A stretch of DNA of 50,742 bases from Candidatus Parcubacteria bacterium (GTDB lineage: Bacteria > Patescibacteriota > Patescibacteriia > UBA1558 > GWA2-36-10): positions 1-50,742 of the forward strand of contig JABJNO010000017.1 of the NCBI GenBank assembly GCA_018664825.1, in the 5' to 3' direction. This document shows positions 28,639 to 36,775 of this stretch, one piece after another. Positions within the stretch are counted from its first letter, which is position 1. The number at the start of each line of letters is the position of its first letter. The notes below the pieces were generated by a model. It was not told where the DNA came from, did no database searches, and saw only the letters and a program-made list of their open reading frames with translations. Both the position numbers and the translations under genes were made by a program.

Positions 28639-30519
28639 TTATTTTAGAGTCGCTTTGATACGACGGATTCCAGCTGAGCTGGATTGTTCTTTTTTGATTT
28701 TAAAGGTCCCAAGTTCATTGGTGTTTTCGACGTGTGGTCCGCCACAAATTTCTTTGGAAAATTTACCAATTTTGTAGACTTTTACCATCTCACCATATTT
28801 TTTATCAAATAGACCGATAGCGCCTTGTTCTTTGGCTTGGGCTACTGACATTTCTTCGAATACTATTTCTAGTCCAGCCTGGATTTGTTGATTGACTAGC
28901 TCCTCTACTTTTTGTTTTTCTTCATCGGTCAGCTTGTCTGGATGGACAAAGTCAAAGCGTAATCTTTTTTCATTTATATTACTACCTTTTTGTTCAACGT
29001 GGTCTCCTAGAATATCTCGCAAAGCCTGATGGAGTAAGTGAGTAGCGGTATGATATTTGCGAGACATCTCGCCATCATCAGCTAGTCCACCCTTGAACAT
29101 ACCAGCAGAAGCAGTTCGAGAAAGTTCTTGGTGTTTTTTAAACTCAGCTTCAAATTTTTCTTCAATGTTATCTTCAATTTTTACAGTATGAAACTCATGA
29201 GATTCAAAAAACTTTATTTCTTCTAAGCTCATTTCTAAAGGAAATCCGTAAGTTGAAAATATAATGAATAAATCTTTTGCTGTAGCTTTGATAATTTTAC
29301 TTCTAACATCAGTTCTTTTTTGTTCAGCTAGTTCTTTAATTGGATCAACTTCAAATCCTAAAACTAATCTATGGATTTTTTTTCGGCCTTTTTGCATAGT
29401 AAGGCGAAATTTTTCTTCCTCTTTACTTAGCTCGGAATTTATAAATTCTTTATTCTTTATTAATTCTGGATAATCTGATTTGTATAAGTTTATTATTGTT
29501 TCGGCTAGACTTAGACAAAAATTTTCTTTTATACCTAACAAAAATGCAAAACGGATAGCTCGCCTGATCAAACGACGTAAAACATAGTTTTGATCTTTGT
29601 TGCCAGGAGCAATACCCTTGGCGTCGCCCATGATAAATATTGCACTACGGATATGGTCAGCTATAATTCTCATTGAACGAACATCTTCATCCCAACAATC
29701 AGGTTTTTCATCAAAGCCGAGGTCGCCTTTTTCAAATTTATATTTTTTGCCAGACAAATCCTCTATTTTTTTGATGATTGGTTGCCAGAGCTCGGTCAGG
29801 TAGTTGTCATCAAAGCCATTGAGTACTGCTAGAGTTCTCTCGAATCCCATGCCTGTGTCGATATTTTTTTGTTTGAGTGGCTCGTATTTGCCGTCAGCTG
29901 TTTTGTTGTACTGCATGATGACGTCATTCCAAAGTTCTACCCATCTTGTGTCTTCTGGATCAAAATTGTTTGGCGCAGACTCAGTACCTGTCCAATAAAA
30001 TATTTCTGTATCCGGACCACAGGGTCCAGTTTGTCCAGCTGGACCCCACCAATTATCTTTTTTACCCAAATAGCCAATTTTATTTACACCAATTTTTTTC
30101 CAAATTTCAGCACTTTCTTCATCTCTAGGTACGTTTTGATCTCCAGCGAATACTGTTACAGCTAATTTTTCTTTTTTTATACCCAAAACTTCCGTCAAAA
30201 ATTCCCAAGAAAATTCTATGGTTTCTTTTTTGAAATAATCACCCAAAGACCAATTGCCGAGCATCTCAAAAAAAGTATGATGAGTAGCATCACCTACTTC
30301 ATCAATATCTCCAGTACGGATACATTTTTGGACACTGGTAAGACGCTTGCCTTCTGGGTGTTTTTCACCCATCAGGTATGGTACTAGTGGATGCATACCC
30401 GCAGTAGTAAATAGTACAGTCGGATCATTGTCGGGAATCAGAGAAGCAGAACCAATGATTTTATGGTTTTTTGATTCAAAATATTTTAAGAAAGTTTTCC
30501 TCAATTCCGGAGCTGTCAT
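28639..30519 (-). CDS. alaS: Alanine--tRNA ligase, short form without the C-terminal (DHHA1/C-Ala) region
   Basis: FTTAGMHPLVPYLMGEKHPEGKRLTSVQKCIRTGDIDEVGD; editing motifs HTATHLLHQALR and EICGGPHVENT; ends at 626 aa. Confidence 0.95.
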   Translation of the reverse strand: MTAPELRKTFLKYFESKNHKIIGSASLIPDNDPTVLFTTAGMHPLVPYLMGEKHPEGKRLTSVQKCIRTGDIDEVGDATHHTFFEMLGNWSLGDYFKKETIEFSWEFLTEVLGIKKEKLAVTVFAGDQNVPRDEESAEIWKKIGVNKIGYLGKKDNWWGPAGQTGPCGPDTEIFYWTGTESAPNNFDPEDTRWVELWNDVIMQYNKTADGKYEPLKQKNIDTGMGFERTLAVLNGFDDNYLTELWQPIIKKIEDLSGKKYKFEKGDLGFDEKPDCWDEDVRSMRIIADHIRSAIFIMGDAKGIAPGNKDQNYVLRRLIRRAIRFAFLLGIKENFCLSLAETIINLYKSDYPELIKNKEFINSELSKEEEKFRLTMQKGRKKIHRLVLGFEVDPIKELAEQKRTDVRSKIIKATAKDLFIIFSTYGFPLEMSLEEIKFFESHEFHTVKIEDNIEEKFEAEFKKHQELSRTASAGMFKGGLADDGEMSRKYHTATHLLHQALRDILGDHVEQKGSNINEKRLRFDFVHPDKLTDEEKQKVEELVNQQIQAGLEIVFEEMSVAQAKEQGAIGLFDKKYGEMVKVYKIGKFSKEICGGPHVENTNELGTFKIKKEQSSSAGIRRIKATLK

Positions 30520-30604
30520 TTAAGTGTTTTTTTAGTGTTTAGATCTACTAAATTATAGGAAATTTGGGAGAAATAGTCAATGATTTGGGATAAATTTACT
30601 ATTA

Positions 30605-30633
30605 TTGACAAAATAGCCAAAATATGATATAGT
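30605..30633 (+). promoter_or_regulatory. Sigma70-type promoter
   Basis: TTGACA-17-TATAGT. Confidence 0.8.
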
Positions 30634-30690
30634 ATATAGTCCTAATGTACGTTTAAAACGGCTGAAAAGCCACAAAATAAGGAGAGAGTG

Positions 30691-30936
30691 ATGAGAAGTT
30701 TACTTGATAAACAGATAGCGCTGTTCGCAGTTTTTGCGATGGTAGTAACATCTTTACCTACTGGCATTATCATTATGCGCACAGGAGGAATCCCTCCCTA
30801 CGGAGGCTTCTACCTTGCCAGTATTTCTATGCTGGGCTTGGGTGTGTTCGCTATTGTCCATGTTTGTAAGATGAATAATATTGTAACCGCTCGTTCGAAT
30901 ACGTTTGAAATATCTCAAACCTCAGGAGAAGAATAA
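30691..30936 (+). CDS. Small two-TM membrane protein
   Basis: SD aaggag; two hydrophobic segments. Confidence 0.65.
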   Translation: MRSLLDKQIALFAVFAMVVTSLPTGIIIMRTGGIPPYGGFYLASISMLGLGVFAIVHVCKMNNIVTARSNTFEISQTSGEE

Positions 30937-31280
30937 TGAACTGGAAAAGCGTTGAAGCCAAGTTTGGCGAAGGCATAGCATCTCGTTGCTACAATGCCTG
31001 GCACTCTGTGTTTGGTGGTGGCCCTGATCACCATTCGGTGACCGTTGGTCTGTTTCTCGAGCAGTACGTACTTGTACTAGCTCAGATGATTCACGATCCT
31101 GGTGAGGACAAGGTCAATACCAACAACTTGATGATGGAATTGCTCCGTCGGAGCTATCCTCCGCTCTCTATTGTGAGTGGCAAGCCGACCAAGAGTCGAT
31201 TGATTCAGCTCACTACTGCTCTCCGTAAAAACGGGATCTCTACTGATCCCGAACTGGCTGGTCATTTTTCTAAAAAATGA
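30936..31280 (+). CDS. Hypothetical soluble protein
   Basis: SD aggagaag; start overlaps the upstream stop. Confidence 0.65.
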   Translation: MNWKSVEAKFGEGIASRCYNAWHSVFGGGPDHHSVTVGLFLEQYVLVLAQMIHDPGEDKVNTNNLMMELLRRSYPPLSIVSGKPTKSRLIQLTTALRKNGISTDPELAGHFSKK

Positions 31281-31300
31281 TCGATGAAAAGGAGAATATC

Positions 31301-31612
31301 ATGGCGATTCCCCAGATGTGTATTGACGAAGGTCAAAAAGCTACTGTTGAACGACGTCGTTTCGAAAAACTCCGTAAAGCCAAGTTGGCTACCAGCCTTG
31401 GCAAAACCAAGGCACTAGCGGCCCTAGCTACTCGCAAAAGCGAGTCCGAGACTAGGGAGCAGGTCAACAATGGCCGACTGTACGCTGGAAGTTCGATGTA
31501 CTTCTATTGCAGTTGTGGGGATGTTTCTGACATCAAGGGTGAGGGTTTTACTGATCCTCCCAACCACACTTGCCGTCAGTGTAAGGCTCTCAAAGACAAG
31601 GGCTGGCTCTAG
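31301..31612 (+). CDS. Hypothetical protein with C-terminal Cys-rich (zinc-ribbon-like) segment
   Basis: SD aaaggag; CSCG...HTCRQC. Confidence 0.65.
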   Translation: MAIPQMCIDEGQKATVERRRFEKLRKAKLATSLGKTKALAALATRKSESETREQVNNGRLYAGSSMYFYCSCGDVSDIKGEGFTDPPNHTCRQCKALKDKGWL

Positions 31613-31623
31613 CTAGCCATCGA

Positions 31624-31657
31624 GCCCACCGAATTATTTCGGTGGGCTTTCTTTTTT
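31624..31657 (+). terminator. Strong intrinsic terminator
   Basis: GCCCACCGAAttatTTCGGTGGGCtttctttttt. Confidence 0.9.
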
Positions 31658-31948
31658 GGCAAAAAGAAAGCCCCAAGTAAAAACTCGGGGCTTTGGTAAG
31701 GGGTCGGTGATCCCGGGGGATTGGAAGGATGCTGTCATACGACAGCAGGGATACACCGACCCGCATTGAGGGTCATCATGAAACACGAGTGTTGGGTTGG
31801 GCCCAATTGTTGAAATAAAACTCGAGTTTGCATGATGACCCATGCGCGTGGGTATGGGAGTCGCTGATGGTCAATCAAATGTGTGTATTCTCCGTCGCCT
31901 TAGGAGAAAACTTGGGTGCTTACCACCAGCGACTGTTAAGGTACTGAT
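31658..31948 (-). ncRNA. Putative structured ncRNA with its own promoter and terminator
   Basis: Minus-strand promoter TTGACA-17-TATGAT (31955-31983); stems GTCGCTGGTGG/CCATCAGCGAC, GGGTCATCATG/CATGATGACCC, GGGTCGGTG/CACCGACCC, hairpin GCTGTCgtatGACAGC; terminator AAAGCCCCGAG...CTTGGGGCTTTctttttg. Confidence 0.75.
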
Positions 31949-31954
31949 ATTTTT

Positions 31955-31983
31955 ATCATATTTCAGATACCAGCTTTTGTCAA
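31955..31983 (-). promoter_or_regulatory. Promoter of the 31658-31948 RNA
   Basis: TTGACA-17-TATGAT on minus strand. Confidence 0.8.
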
Positions 31984-31989
31984 TTTAAA

Positions 31990-32233
31990 AAAAGAACCCC
32001 GCATCTTTTAGATACGGGGTTTGAAAGGGTGGGCTACCACCTGGCAATTGCTTGTTTGTGGTGTTGCTCCGTGAGTAGAACCTTCGGGTATAGCTCAGTT
32101 GAGCAGCTCTTTTGGTATCAGAATTGATTGTTATTACCAACCATCTCTAGAAAATGATCGGCTTACCAATCCACATTCCTGGACAACGAGTCCACACAAT
32201 ATACCTGCAGTAGCCCATCTATAACGAACGAAC
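31990..32233 (-). ncRNA. Putative structured ncRNA with its own promoter and terminator
   Basis: Minus-strand promoter TTGACA-17-TAATGT (32240-32268); long-range stem GGGCTAC/GTAGCCC; hairpins TGGACtcgttGTCCA, GATTGGtaagCCGATC, GCTCaactGAGC; terminator AACCCCGTATctaaaaGATGCGGGGTTcttttttt. Confidence 0.75.
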
Positions 32234-32239
32234 TTAAGT

Positions 32240-32268
32240 ACATTATATATATTTGTAAGTTTTGTCAA
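32240..32268 (-). promoter_or_regulatory. Promoter of the 31990-32233 RNA
   Basis: TTGACA-17-TAATGT on minus strand. Confidence 0.75.
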
Positions 32269-32271
32269 TAC

Positions 32272-32700
32272 TTAGATCATAAAGACCAATACAGCGGCTG
32301 TCACAAAGCTTAGGATGATGCCGTTTATCAGTTCTATAAATAGTAGTTTTTTTGGATAGGAAGTAAGCATGTTCATATCAAAAAATCTTGGGATTATCCG
32401 AATACCAATCAACATAAAGGCAAGTACTAGAGCCATAGAGCCAAGATCTCCGTTGATAATATGAAGTCCGGGTTTTAGGTAAGAGTAAGTAGTGGCTGCT
32501 ATAAAACTTGGTATAAACATCCCTAGAAAAAACATATCAATCATAAATTTTTTGTCAGTACTATGATTATTTATGGCTGGATGTTTTTTGTGTTTTTTAT
32601 AAATTTTGGTAACAAAAGGATTCATATAAAGCATAGCAGCAACTAGGTGTGTGATTAGGGCTGCGACCACTGATCCTACAATTACAAAAGTAAAATTCAT
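32272..32700 (-). CDS. Four-TM membrane protein (DUF1761-like)
   Basis: Hydrophobicity pattern; VVAALITHLVAAMLYMNP; family call tentative. Confidence 0.6.
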   Translation of the reverse strand: MNFTFVIVGSVVAALITHLVAAMLYMNPFVTKIYKKHKKHPAINNHSTDKKFMIDMFFLGMFIPSFIAATTYSYLKPGLHIINGDLGSMALVLAFMLIGIRIIPRFFDMNMLTSYPKKLLFIELINGIILSFVTAAVLVFMI

Positions 32701-32755
32701 AATTTTTATTTTAAATATTTTTTACTTATTAATAATACCATTTTTATTTGATAAT

Positions 32756-32783
32756 AAAAAGGCTACCAAAGTTTTGGTAGCCT
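32756..32783 (-). terminator. Intrinsic terminator
   Basis: minus: AAGGCTACCaaaactttGGTAGCCTTtttatt. Confidence 0.8.
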
Positions 32784-33130
32784 TAACGGGGTATCCCGGT
32801 AAAGAGCGCGATTAGCCAGATGAACCAAGCGTAGACTGAGAAGCGGTGAAAAAGTTTGGCTGAAGTGCCGTCAGTTTTGAAAGCTTTGATTGCCCAGGCA
32901 AGATGAAATCCCATAATGACGAGAGCAATGTAGCCAAAGGCTCCGTGAGTGTGTAGCTTTGCGCCGTTGGTCTGAAGCCCCATGATAGAGGTGCCAATCA
33001 AATCGCAGATAAATGCAAATATAAAGGTAACAATCATCCAGTGTTTGAGTTGGTGTTTGATTTTTTCTGACCAGATTGACAGAGAGTATAGCAACAAGGC
33101 CATAGTGATAAAACAAATAGAAATCGTCAT
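32783..33130 (-). CDS. Four-TM membrane protein (HsmA/TIGR03987-like)
   Basis: SD gggaggtggagga-ATG; FICDLIGTSIMG...HTHGAFGYIALVIMGFHLAWAI...FHRFSVYAWFIWLIALFTG. Confidence 0.65.
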   Translation of the reverse strand: MTISICFITMALLLYSLSIWSEKIKHQLKHWMIVTFIFAFICDLIGTSIMGLQTNGAKLHTHGAFGYIALVIMGFHLAWAIKAFKTDGTSAKLFHRFSVYAWFIWLIALFTGIPR

Positions 33131-33172
33131 TCCTCCACCTCCCTATGGTTAAGAGTACAAATATACTTCTTG

Positions 33173-33230
33173 AAGTTAATACTTTTTAGGTGTTGTGTCA
33201 ATTGACATAAAATGACTTTTATGTTATACA
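33173..33230. promoter_or_regulatory. Divergent promoter pair with abutting -35 boxes
   Basis: Plus: TTGACA(33202)-17-TATACA; minus: TTGACA(33201-33196)-17-TAACTT; palindrome TGTCAATTGACA. Confidence 0.75.
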
Positions 33231-33275
33231 TATCAGGTTAATTGAACCTTAAATAAACCCAAAAAGGAGAAAATT

Positions 33276-33524
33276 ATGCTGGGACAAGTCATTATTGGGC
33301 TAGTATTGTTTGCTGTGCTTTACCTTGTGTGTTGGTTGGCCTTTGGTCTTCGTTTTTTCAAGAAATGTTCTGAATGTAACAGTCGGAGAACCATAACCCA
33401 CACCGTTGATGATCTCGTAGATATCAAGGTTCCCAATAATCATGGGGAAAATAACGTATCTATGGATATCACAATATGTCATTGTGGGCATCATACCCAT
33501 GAAAAATTCGTAAGTAAAAAATAA
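33276..33524 (+). CDS. Small TM protein with Cys/His-rich soluble domain
   Basis: SD aaaaaggag; CSECN...CHCGHHTH. Confidence 0.65.
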   Translation: MLGQVIIGLVLFAVLYLVCWLAFGLRFFKKCSECNSRRTITHTVDDLVDIKVPNNHGENNVSMDITICHCGHHTHEKFVSKK

Positions 33525-33545
33525 CCTTTTAAAAAGGAGCCTGTC

Positions 33546-33830
33546 ATGGAAAAAGCTGGTGACGGCAATGTCGTTGATCTCCTGATGGAAAATCTCACAG
33601 CCATAGATGATGAGCGCAAAGAAAACTGCATTCATTGTGGTAATGAGTGGTATGCCATTCACCATAAAGATGGCGTATGCCATAGTTGTCAACAAAAAGG
33701 CCTACCTGGCCGTACTGCACTCGAACGTCGAGAGAACATCCAAGCCAAAGTTGCCTGGGCAGTCGGTATCGGTGCCCTACTCTTCCTTTTGGGTATGAGC
33801 CTGGCTGGCAAGTTGCCCGCAATTGGATAA
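33546..33830 (+). CDS. Small zinc-ribbon protein with C-terminal TM
   Basis: SD aaaaaggag; CIHCG...CHSCQQKG; C-terminal hydrophobic segment. Confidence 0.65.
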   Translation: MEKAGDGNVVDLLMENLTAIDDERKENCIHCGNEWYAIHHKDGVCHSCQQKGLPGRTALERRENIQAKVAWAVGIGALLFLLGMSLAGKLPAIG

Positions 33831-33835
33831 AAAAC

Positions 33836-33867
33836 AACCCCCGTTTAGCAAAAACGGGGGTTTTTAT
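33836..33867 (+). terminator. Intrinsic terminator
   Basis: AACCCCCGTTTagcaAAAACGGGGGTTttta. Confidence 0.88.
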
Positions 33868-33877
33868 TAGCTTTGTA

Positions 33878-33906
33878 TTGACAAAATAGCAGTTATATGA
33901 TATGAT
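33878..33906 (+). promoter_or_regulatory. Sigma70-type promoter
   Basis: TTGACA-17-TATGAT (TTGACAAAATAG variant). Confidence 0.8.
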
Positions 33907-33996
33907 AATAAAATTATTTATAGTACATATCAATTTATATAATCAGAGAAAACGGTGTGAAATGTTTCTAAATTGTTCTAAGCCAAGGAGGATGTT

Positions 33997-34401
33997 ATGA
34001 GTCACGAGCCCGAAGTCAATCTCGAAACCACTGCACAGGATCACCCAAGTCCTCCCCGCAATCAGCAGGGATTCTGGGAAGGAATTCATTCTTACCTGAC
34101 CGAAATCGACAACTCTCTTAGTCCCGAGGATATCCTCGACCTTCTGACTCGTGCAACCAAGAATCCGGATTCTGTTCAATTTGATCCTAATTCTACTCAG
34201 CTTCCCCTAGGAGCTCACACTCAGATGTGGACCCGTATGGGTCTCTTCCTGGCGCTGGTCAAACAGCAAAATTGGACTGCTGAGCAGGTATTGGCTCAGC
34301 TCAACCTGGCCGCTACTGGTCAACATGAGAAACTCACCAAGCCCTGTCATATGCTGATTCAGCCTGGGGCTACTCTGGTTCCGCCGGAACATCGGCGATA
34401 A
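33997..34401 (+). CDS. Hypothetical soluble protein
   Basis: SD aaggagg; own promoter and terminator. Confidence 0.65.
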   Translation: MSHEPEVNLETTAQDHPSPPRNQQGFWEGIHSYLTEIDNSLSPEDILDLLTRATKNPDSVQFDPNSTQLPLGAHTQMWTRMGLFLALVKQQNWTAEQVLAQLNLAATGQHEKLTKPCHMLIQPGATLVPPEHRR

Positions 34402-34405
34402 CAAG

Positions 34406-34435
34406 AAACCCTTCCTCTTTCGAGGAAGGGTTTTT
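34406..34435 (+). terminator. Intrinsic terminator
   Basis: AAACCCTTCCTCtttcGAGGAAGGGTTTtt. Confidence 0.9.
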
Positions 34436-34474
34436 AACTTTCTACTCCTTTGAATTGTTCAAAGGGTTTTATTA

Positions 34475-34503
34475 TTGACAAAATAGTGATTTTATGTTAT
34501 TCT
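34475..34503 (+). promoter_or_regulatory. Sigma70-type promoter
   Basis: TTGACA-17-TATTCT. Confidence 0.75.
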
Positions 34504-34561
34504 AAGACGTTCTTTTAAAAAACAATTTTACTTTCAAAACAAGCAAAACAAGGAGAAAGAG

Positions 34562-35185
34562 ATGGAAACCATCACCACCGACATGATTCCTTATGGGAAT
34601 CTAGCTACTTGGTGGGCAGGTGGTTTTTACCTGCTCAACAAGATTTTTTTTAGCCAAGCTGAACGTTGTAAAGTAGATTCCAAAAAACGAGTGCTCAAAA
34701 TTTTTGGTTGGGCAGTTTATCTAGTAGGCTTACCTGCTTGGTGTTATCTGTTTTATTGGCGCAAGGATTCGATTGCCTTTTATGTCGAGATCAGCGGTGC
34801 TGTGATTATGATCCTGGGACTTATTGTTGCCTGGATTGGCATCAAAAAAACTCCCAAGTGGTTTGTAGTCATCGGCTTTGTTGCTGTTGGTATCGGTATG
34901 AAGTATAGCTTTCAGGATTTTGGTATCATGCAAGAGACCAAGCAGTGGCTCGAGCTAGGTATTTCTATCGGCTTTTTGGCCGGTACCCTACTCCTCGCTC
35001 TTGAGCGACGTAGTGGTTATCTCTGGTTCGTGTTTATGAATATCTCTTGCGCATTGTTGATGGGCATCGAACACAAAAGTGTTGTTCTAACTGTTCAGCA
35101 AATTGTCTCGCTTTACTTTGTGTATGATGCTTGGCGTCATTTTAGGCCAAGTGTAGACTCAATCGATGAAAGGAGAAATCAATGA
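34562..35185 (+). CDS. Multi-TM membrane protein (PnuC/YgjV-like topology, tentative)
   Basis: SD aaggag; ~7 hydrophobic segments. Confidence 0.65.
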   Translation: METITTDMIPYGNLATWWAGGFYLLNKIFFSQAERCKVDSKKRVLKIFGWAVYLVGLPAWCYLFYWRKDSIAFYVEISGAVIMILGLIVAWIGIKKTPKWFVVIGFVAVGIGMKYSFQDFGIMQETKQWLELGISIGFLAGTLLLALERRSGYLWFVFMNISCALLMGIEHKSVVLTVQQIVSLYFVYDAWRHFRPSVDSIDERRNQ

Positions 35186-35757
35186 AGATTGAAGCGTTAA
35201 TCGGAATGACTCTCATAGCCCTGACCATGTTTTGGACTTCTTATCGTCGAGGAGATCTCACGGGTTTTCAAGCCAGTCAGAATGGCATCAAAGGTTTTTC
35301 GGCCATCAGTCATACTGGCTTATGGGGAGTTTTGTTGATTATCCCAACTCTGTGTGGGGTTATTTGGACTTACGAGGAGTCTTGGACTCATGAACAGCTT
35401 TTGCCAGCCTTGGTAGTCGGAGCCGTCATCAATCATTTGATGCATACTCTCTGGCTCTTTACCTCTCCTGATGATCACAATCTGAACCATGGTAGTTTGA
35501 CCAGAGCTGGTAAGCTCCATTATCTCTTTATGTTCTTTACCCTGGCTTCAGTGACGCTGTTTTACTTCTGTACTCCAGAAGTCAGTAGCGAGCACTTGCT
35601 TAGTGTCAGTATGTTACTTGGTGTTTATGTCACCATGAATACCTTGGTACTCAACTTGATCCGTCAAAAAAAGCTCGATGTCGTAGCACTTCTCACAACC
35701 CTGGTTGTCTGGGGAGTGCTCCTCTATCAGCTTTGGAAGTCAGCGGCAAACACTTGA
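35182..35757 (+). CDS. Multi-TM membrane protein
   Basis: SD aaaggag; ATGA overlap with the upstream gene; ~6 hydrophobic segments. Confidence 0.65.
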   Translation: MKIEALIGMTLIALTMFWTSYRRGDLTGFQASQNGIKGFSAISHTGLWGVLLIIPTLCGVIWTYEESWTHEQLLPALVVGAVINHLMHTLWLFTSPDDHNLNHGSLTRAGKLHYLFMFFTLASVTLFYFCTPEVSSEHLLSVSMLLGVYVTMNTLVLNLIRQKKLDVVALLTTLVVWGVLLYQLWKSAANT

Positions 35758-35794
35758 TAGTGTTGGTATGCTGCTTTTTGAAAAGTAAAATAAT

Positions 35795-35826
35795 ACGGGT
35801 GCGAATTTATTCGCACCCGTTTTTTT
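35795..35826 (+). terminator. Intrinsic terminator
   Basis: ACGGGTGCGAAtttaTTCGCACCCGTttttttt. Confidence 0.9.
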
Positions 35827-36064
35827 ATCCAGAAATTTCCTGGTAGTCTTCAGGATCTTGATCCCAGCTAGGAACAAAGATCCAGAGAAGTATGTAGATG
35901 CCGAGACCGACACCATAGTAGCAGAGGGCGGCGGCCCACAGGAGCCTGATAATCCAGGTTTTGACTCCTAACTTGTAGGCCAATCCAGCGGCTACGCCAC
36001 CAATCCAGTGATCGTCCTCTATCTTACGGAAACTTCTTGATTTTAGTTTATCTATTTCACTCAT
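35825..36064 (-). CDS. PspC domain-containing protein
   Basis: SFRKIEDDHWIGGVAAGLAYKLGVKTWIIRLLWAAALCYYGVGLGIYILLWIFVPSW; SD aggaggt; minus promoter TTGACA-17-TAAGAT (36120-36148). Confidence 0.88.
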   Translation of the reverse strand: MSEIDKLKSRSFRKIEDDHWIGGVAAGLAYKLGVKTWIIRLLWAAALCYYGVGLGIYILLWIFVPSWDQDPEDYQEISG

Positions 36065-36171
36065 GTTTTACCTCCTAAGTAGTTTTATGAGTTCTTGAAT
36101 GTACTTTTGCGGATAATTTATCTTATTAAAAATAAGAGTATTTGTCAATTTTATGTTATAATACACGGGTT

Positions 36172-36654
36172 ATGAATAAAAAAGGCTTTACATTATTGGA
36201 AATGCTTTTGGTGATTGCCATTGTTGGTATCTTGTCTTCTGTTACAGTAGTAAACTTGAGTCAGCTCAAAGCCAAGGCTCGGGATGCAAATCGTATATCA
36301 GATGTTGAACAAATCCAAAAAGTTGTTGAAATATATTTTGATGACTATGGTGAATATCCAAACACTAGCTGCCAAGGTCTAGCGGGTATAGTTGGTTGTG
36401 CATCGGCATTAAATTCAGGTACCTGGATTTCAGATTTAAATATGATCTTGCCAAATGATCCTATTCATGGACAAGAGGGTCATATATCGGATTATAGTGA
36501 TAATGTGCATTCGTATATTTTTACTAGAGGTGCTGGGATACCAGAAGAATATTATTATATTTTATTCAAAAGAGAGGCTGGTGCTCAGACAGACGAATGC
36601 GATGGAAGTCCTTATGTTGGTTGGTCTTGTCTGGGTGGTGGGGATTTACCTTAA
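36172..36654 (+). CDS. Type IV pilin / pseudopilin-like protein
   Basis: MNKKGFTLLEMLLVIAIVGILSSV; TATAAT -10 close to the start codon. Confidence 0.9.
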   Translation: MNKKGFTLLEMLLVIAIVGILSSVTVVNLSQLKAKARDANRISDVEQIQKVVEIYFDDYGEYPNTSCQGLAGIVGCASALNSGTWISDLNMILPNDPIHGQEGHISDYSDNVHSYIFTRGAGIPEEYYYILFKREAGAQTDECDGSPYVGWSCLGGGDLP

Positions 36655-36670
36655 ATAAAATTTTAGCTCA

Positions 36671-36707
36671 AAAACACCTAAAGTATAATTGAGTAGGTGT
36701 TTTTTTA
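36671..36707 (+). terminator. Intrinsic terminator
   Basis: AAAACACCTAaagtataattgagTAGGTGTTtttttt. Confidence 0.7.
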
Positions 36708-36740
36708 TTTACTTCATTAGGAAAGAGCTTTTGATGGTAT

Positions 36741-36769
36741 TTGACATAATAATAAAATTATCTTAATAT
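36741..36769 (+). promoter_or_regulatory. Promoter of the L1-stalk-like RNA
   Basis: TTGACA-17-TAATAT. Confidence 0.85.
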
Positions 36770-36775
36770 CAGCTT

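Noticed and set aside
32085-32160. tRNA-like A-box (GGGTATAGCTCAGTTGAGCAGCTC) on the plus strand
   Set aside because: No T-arm, anticodon arm or acceptor stem follows; the segment is better explained as part of the minus-strand structured RNA
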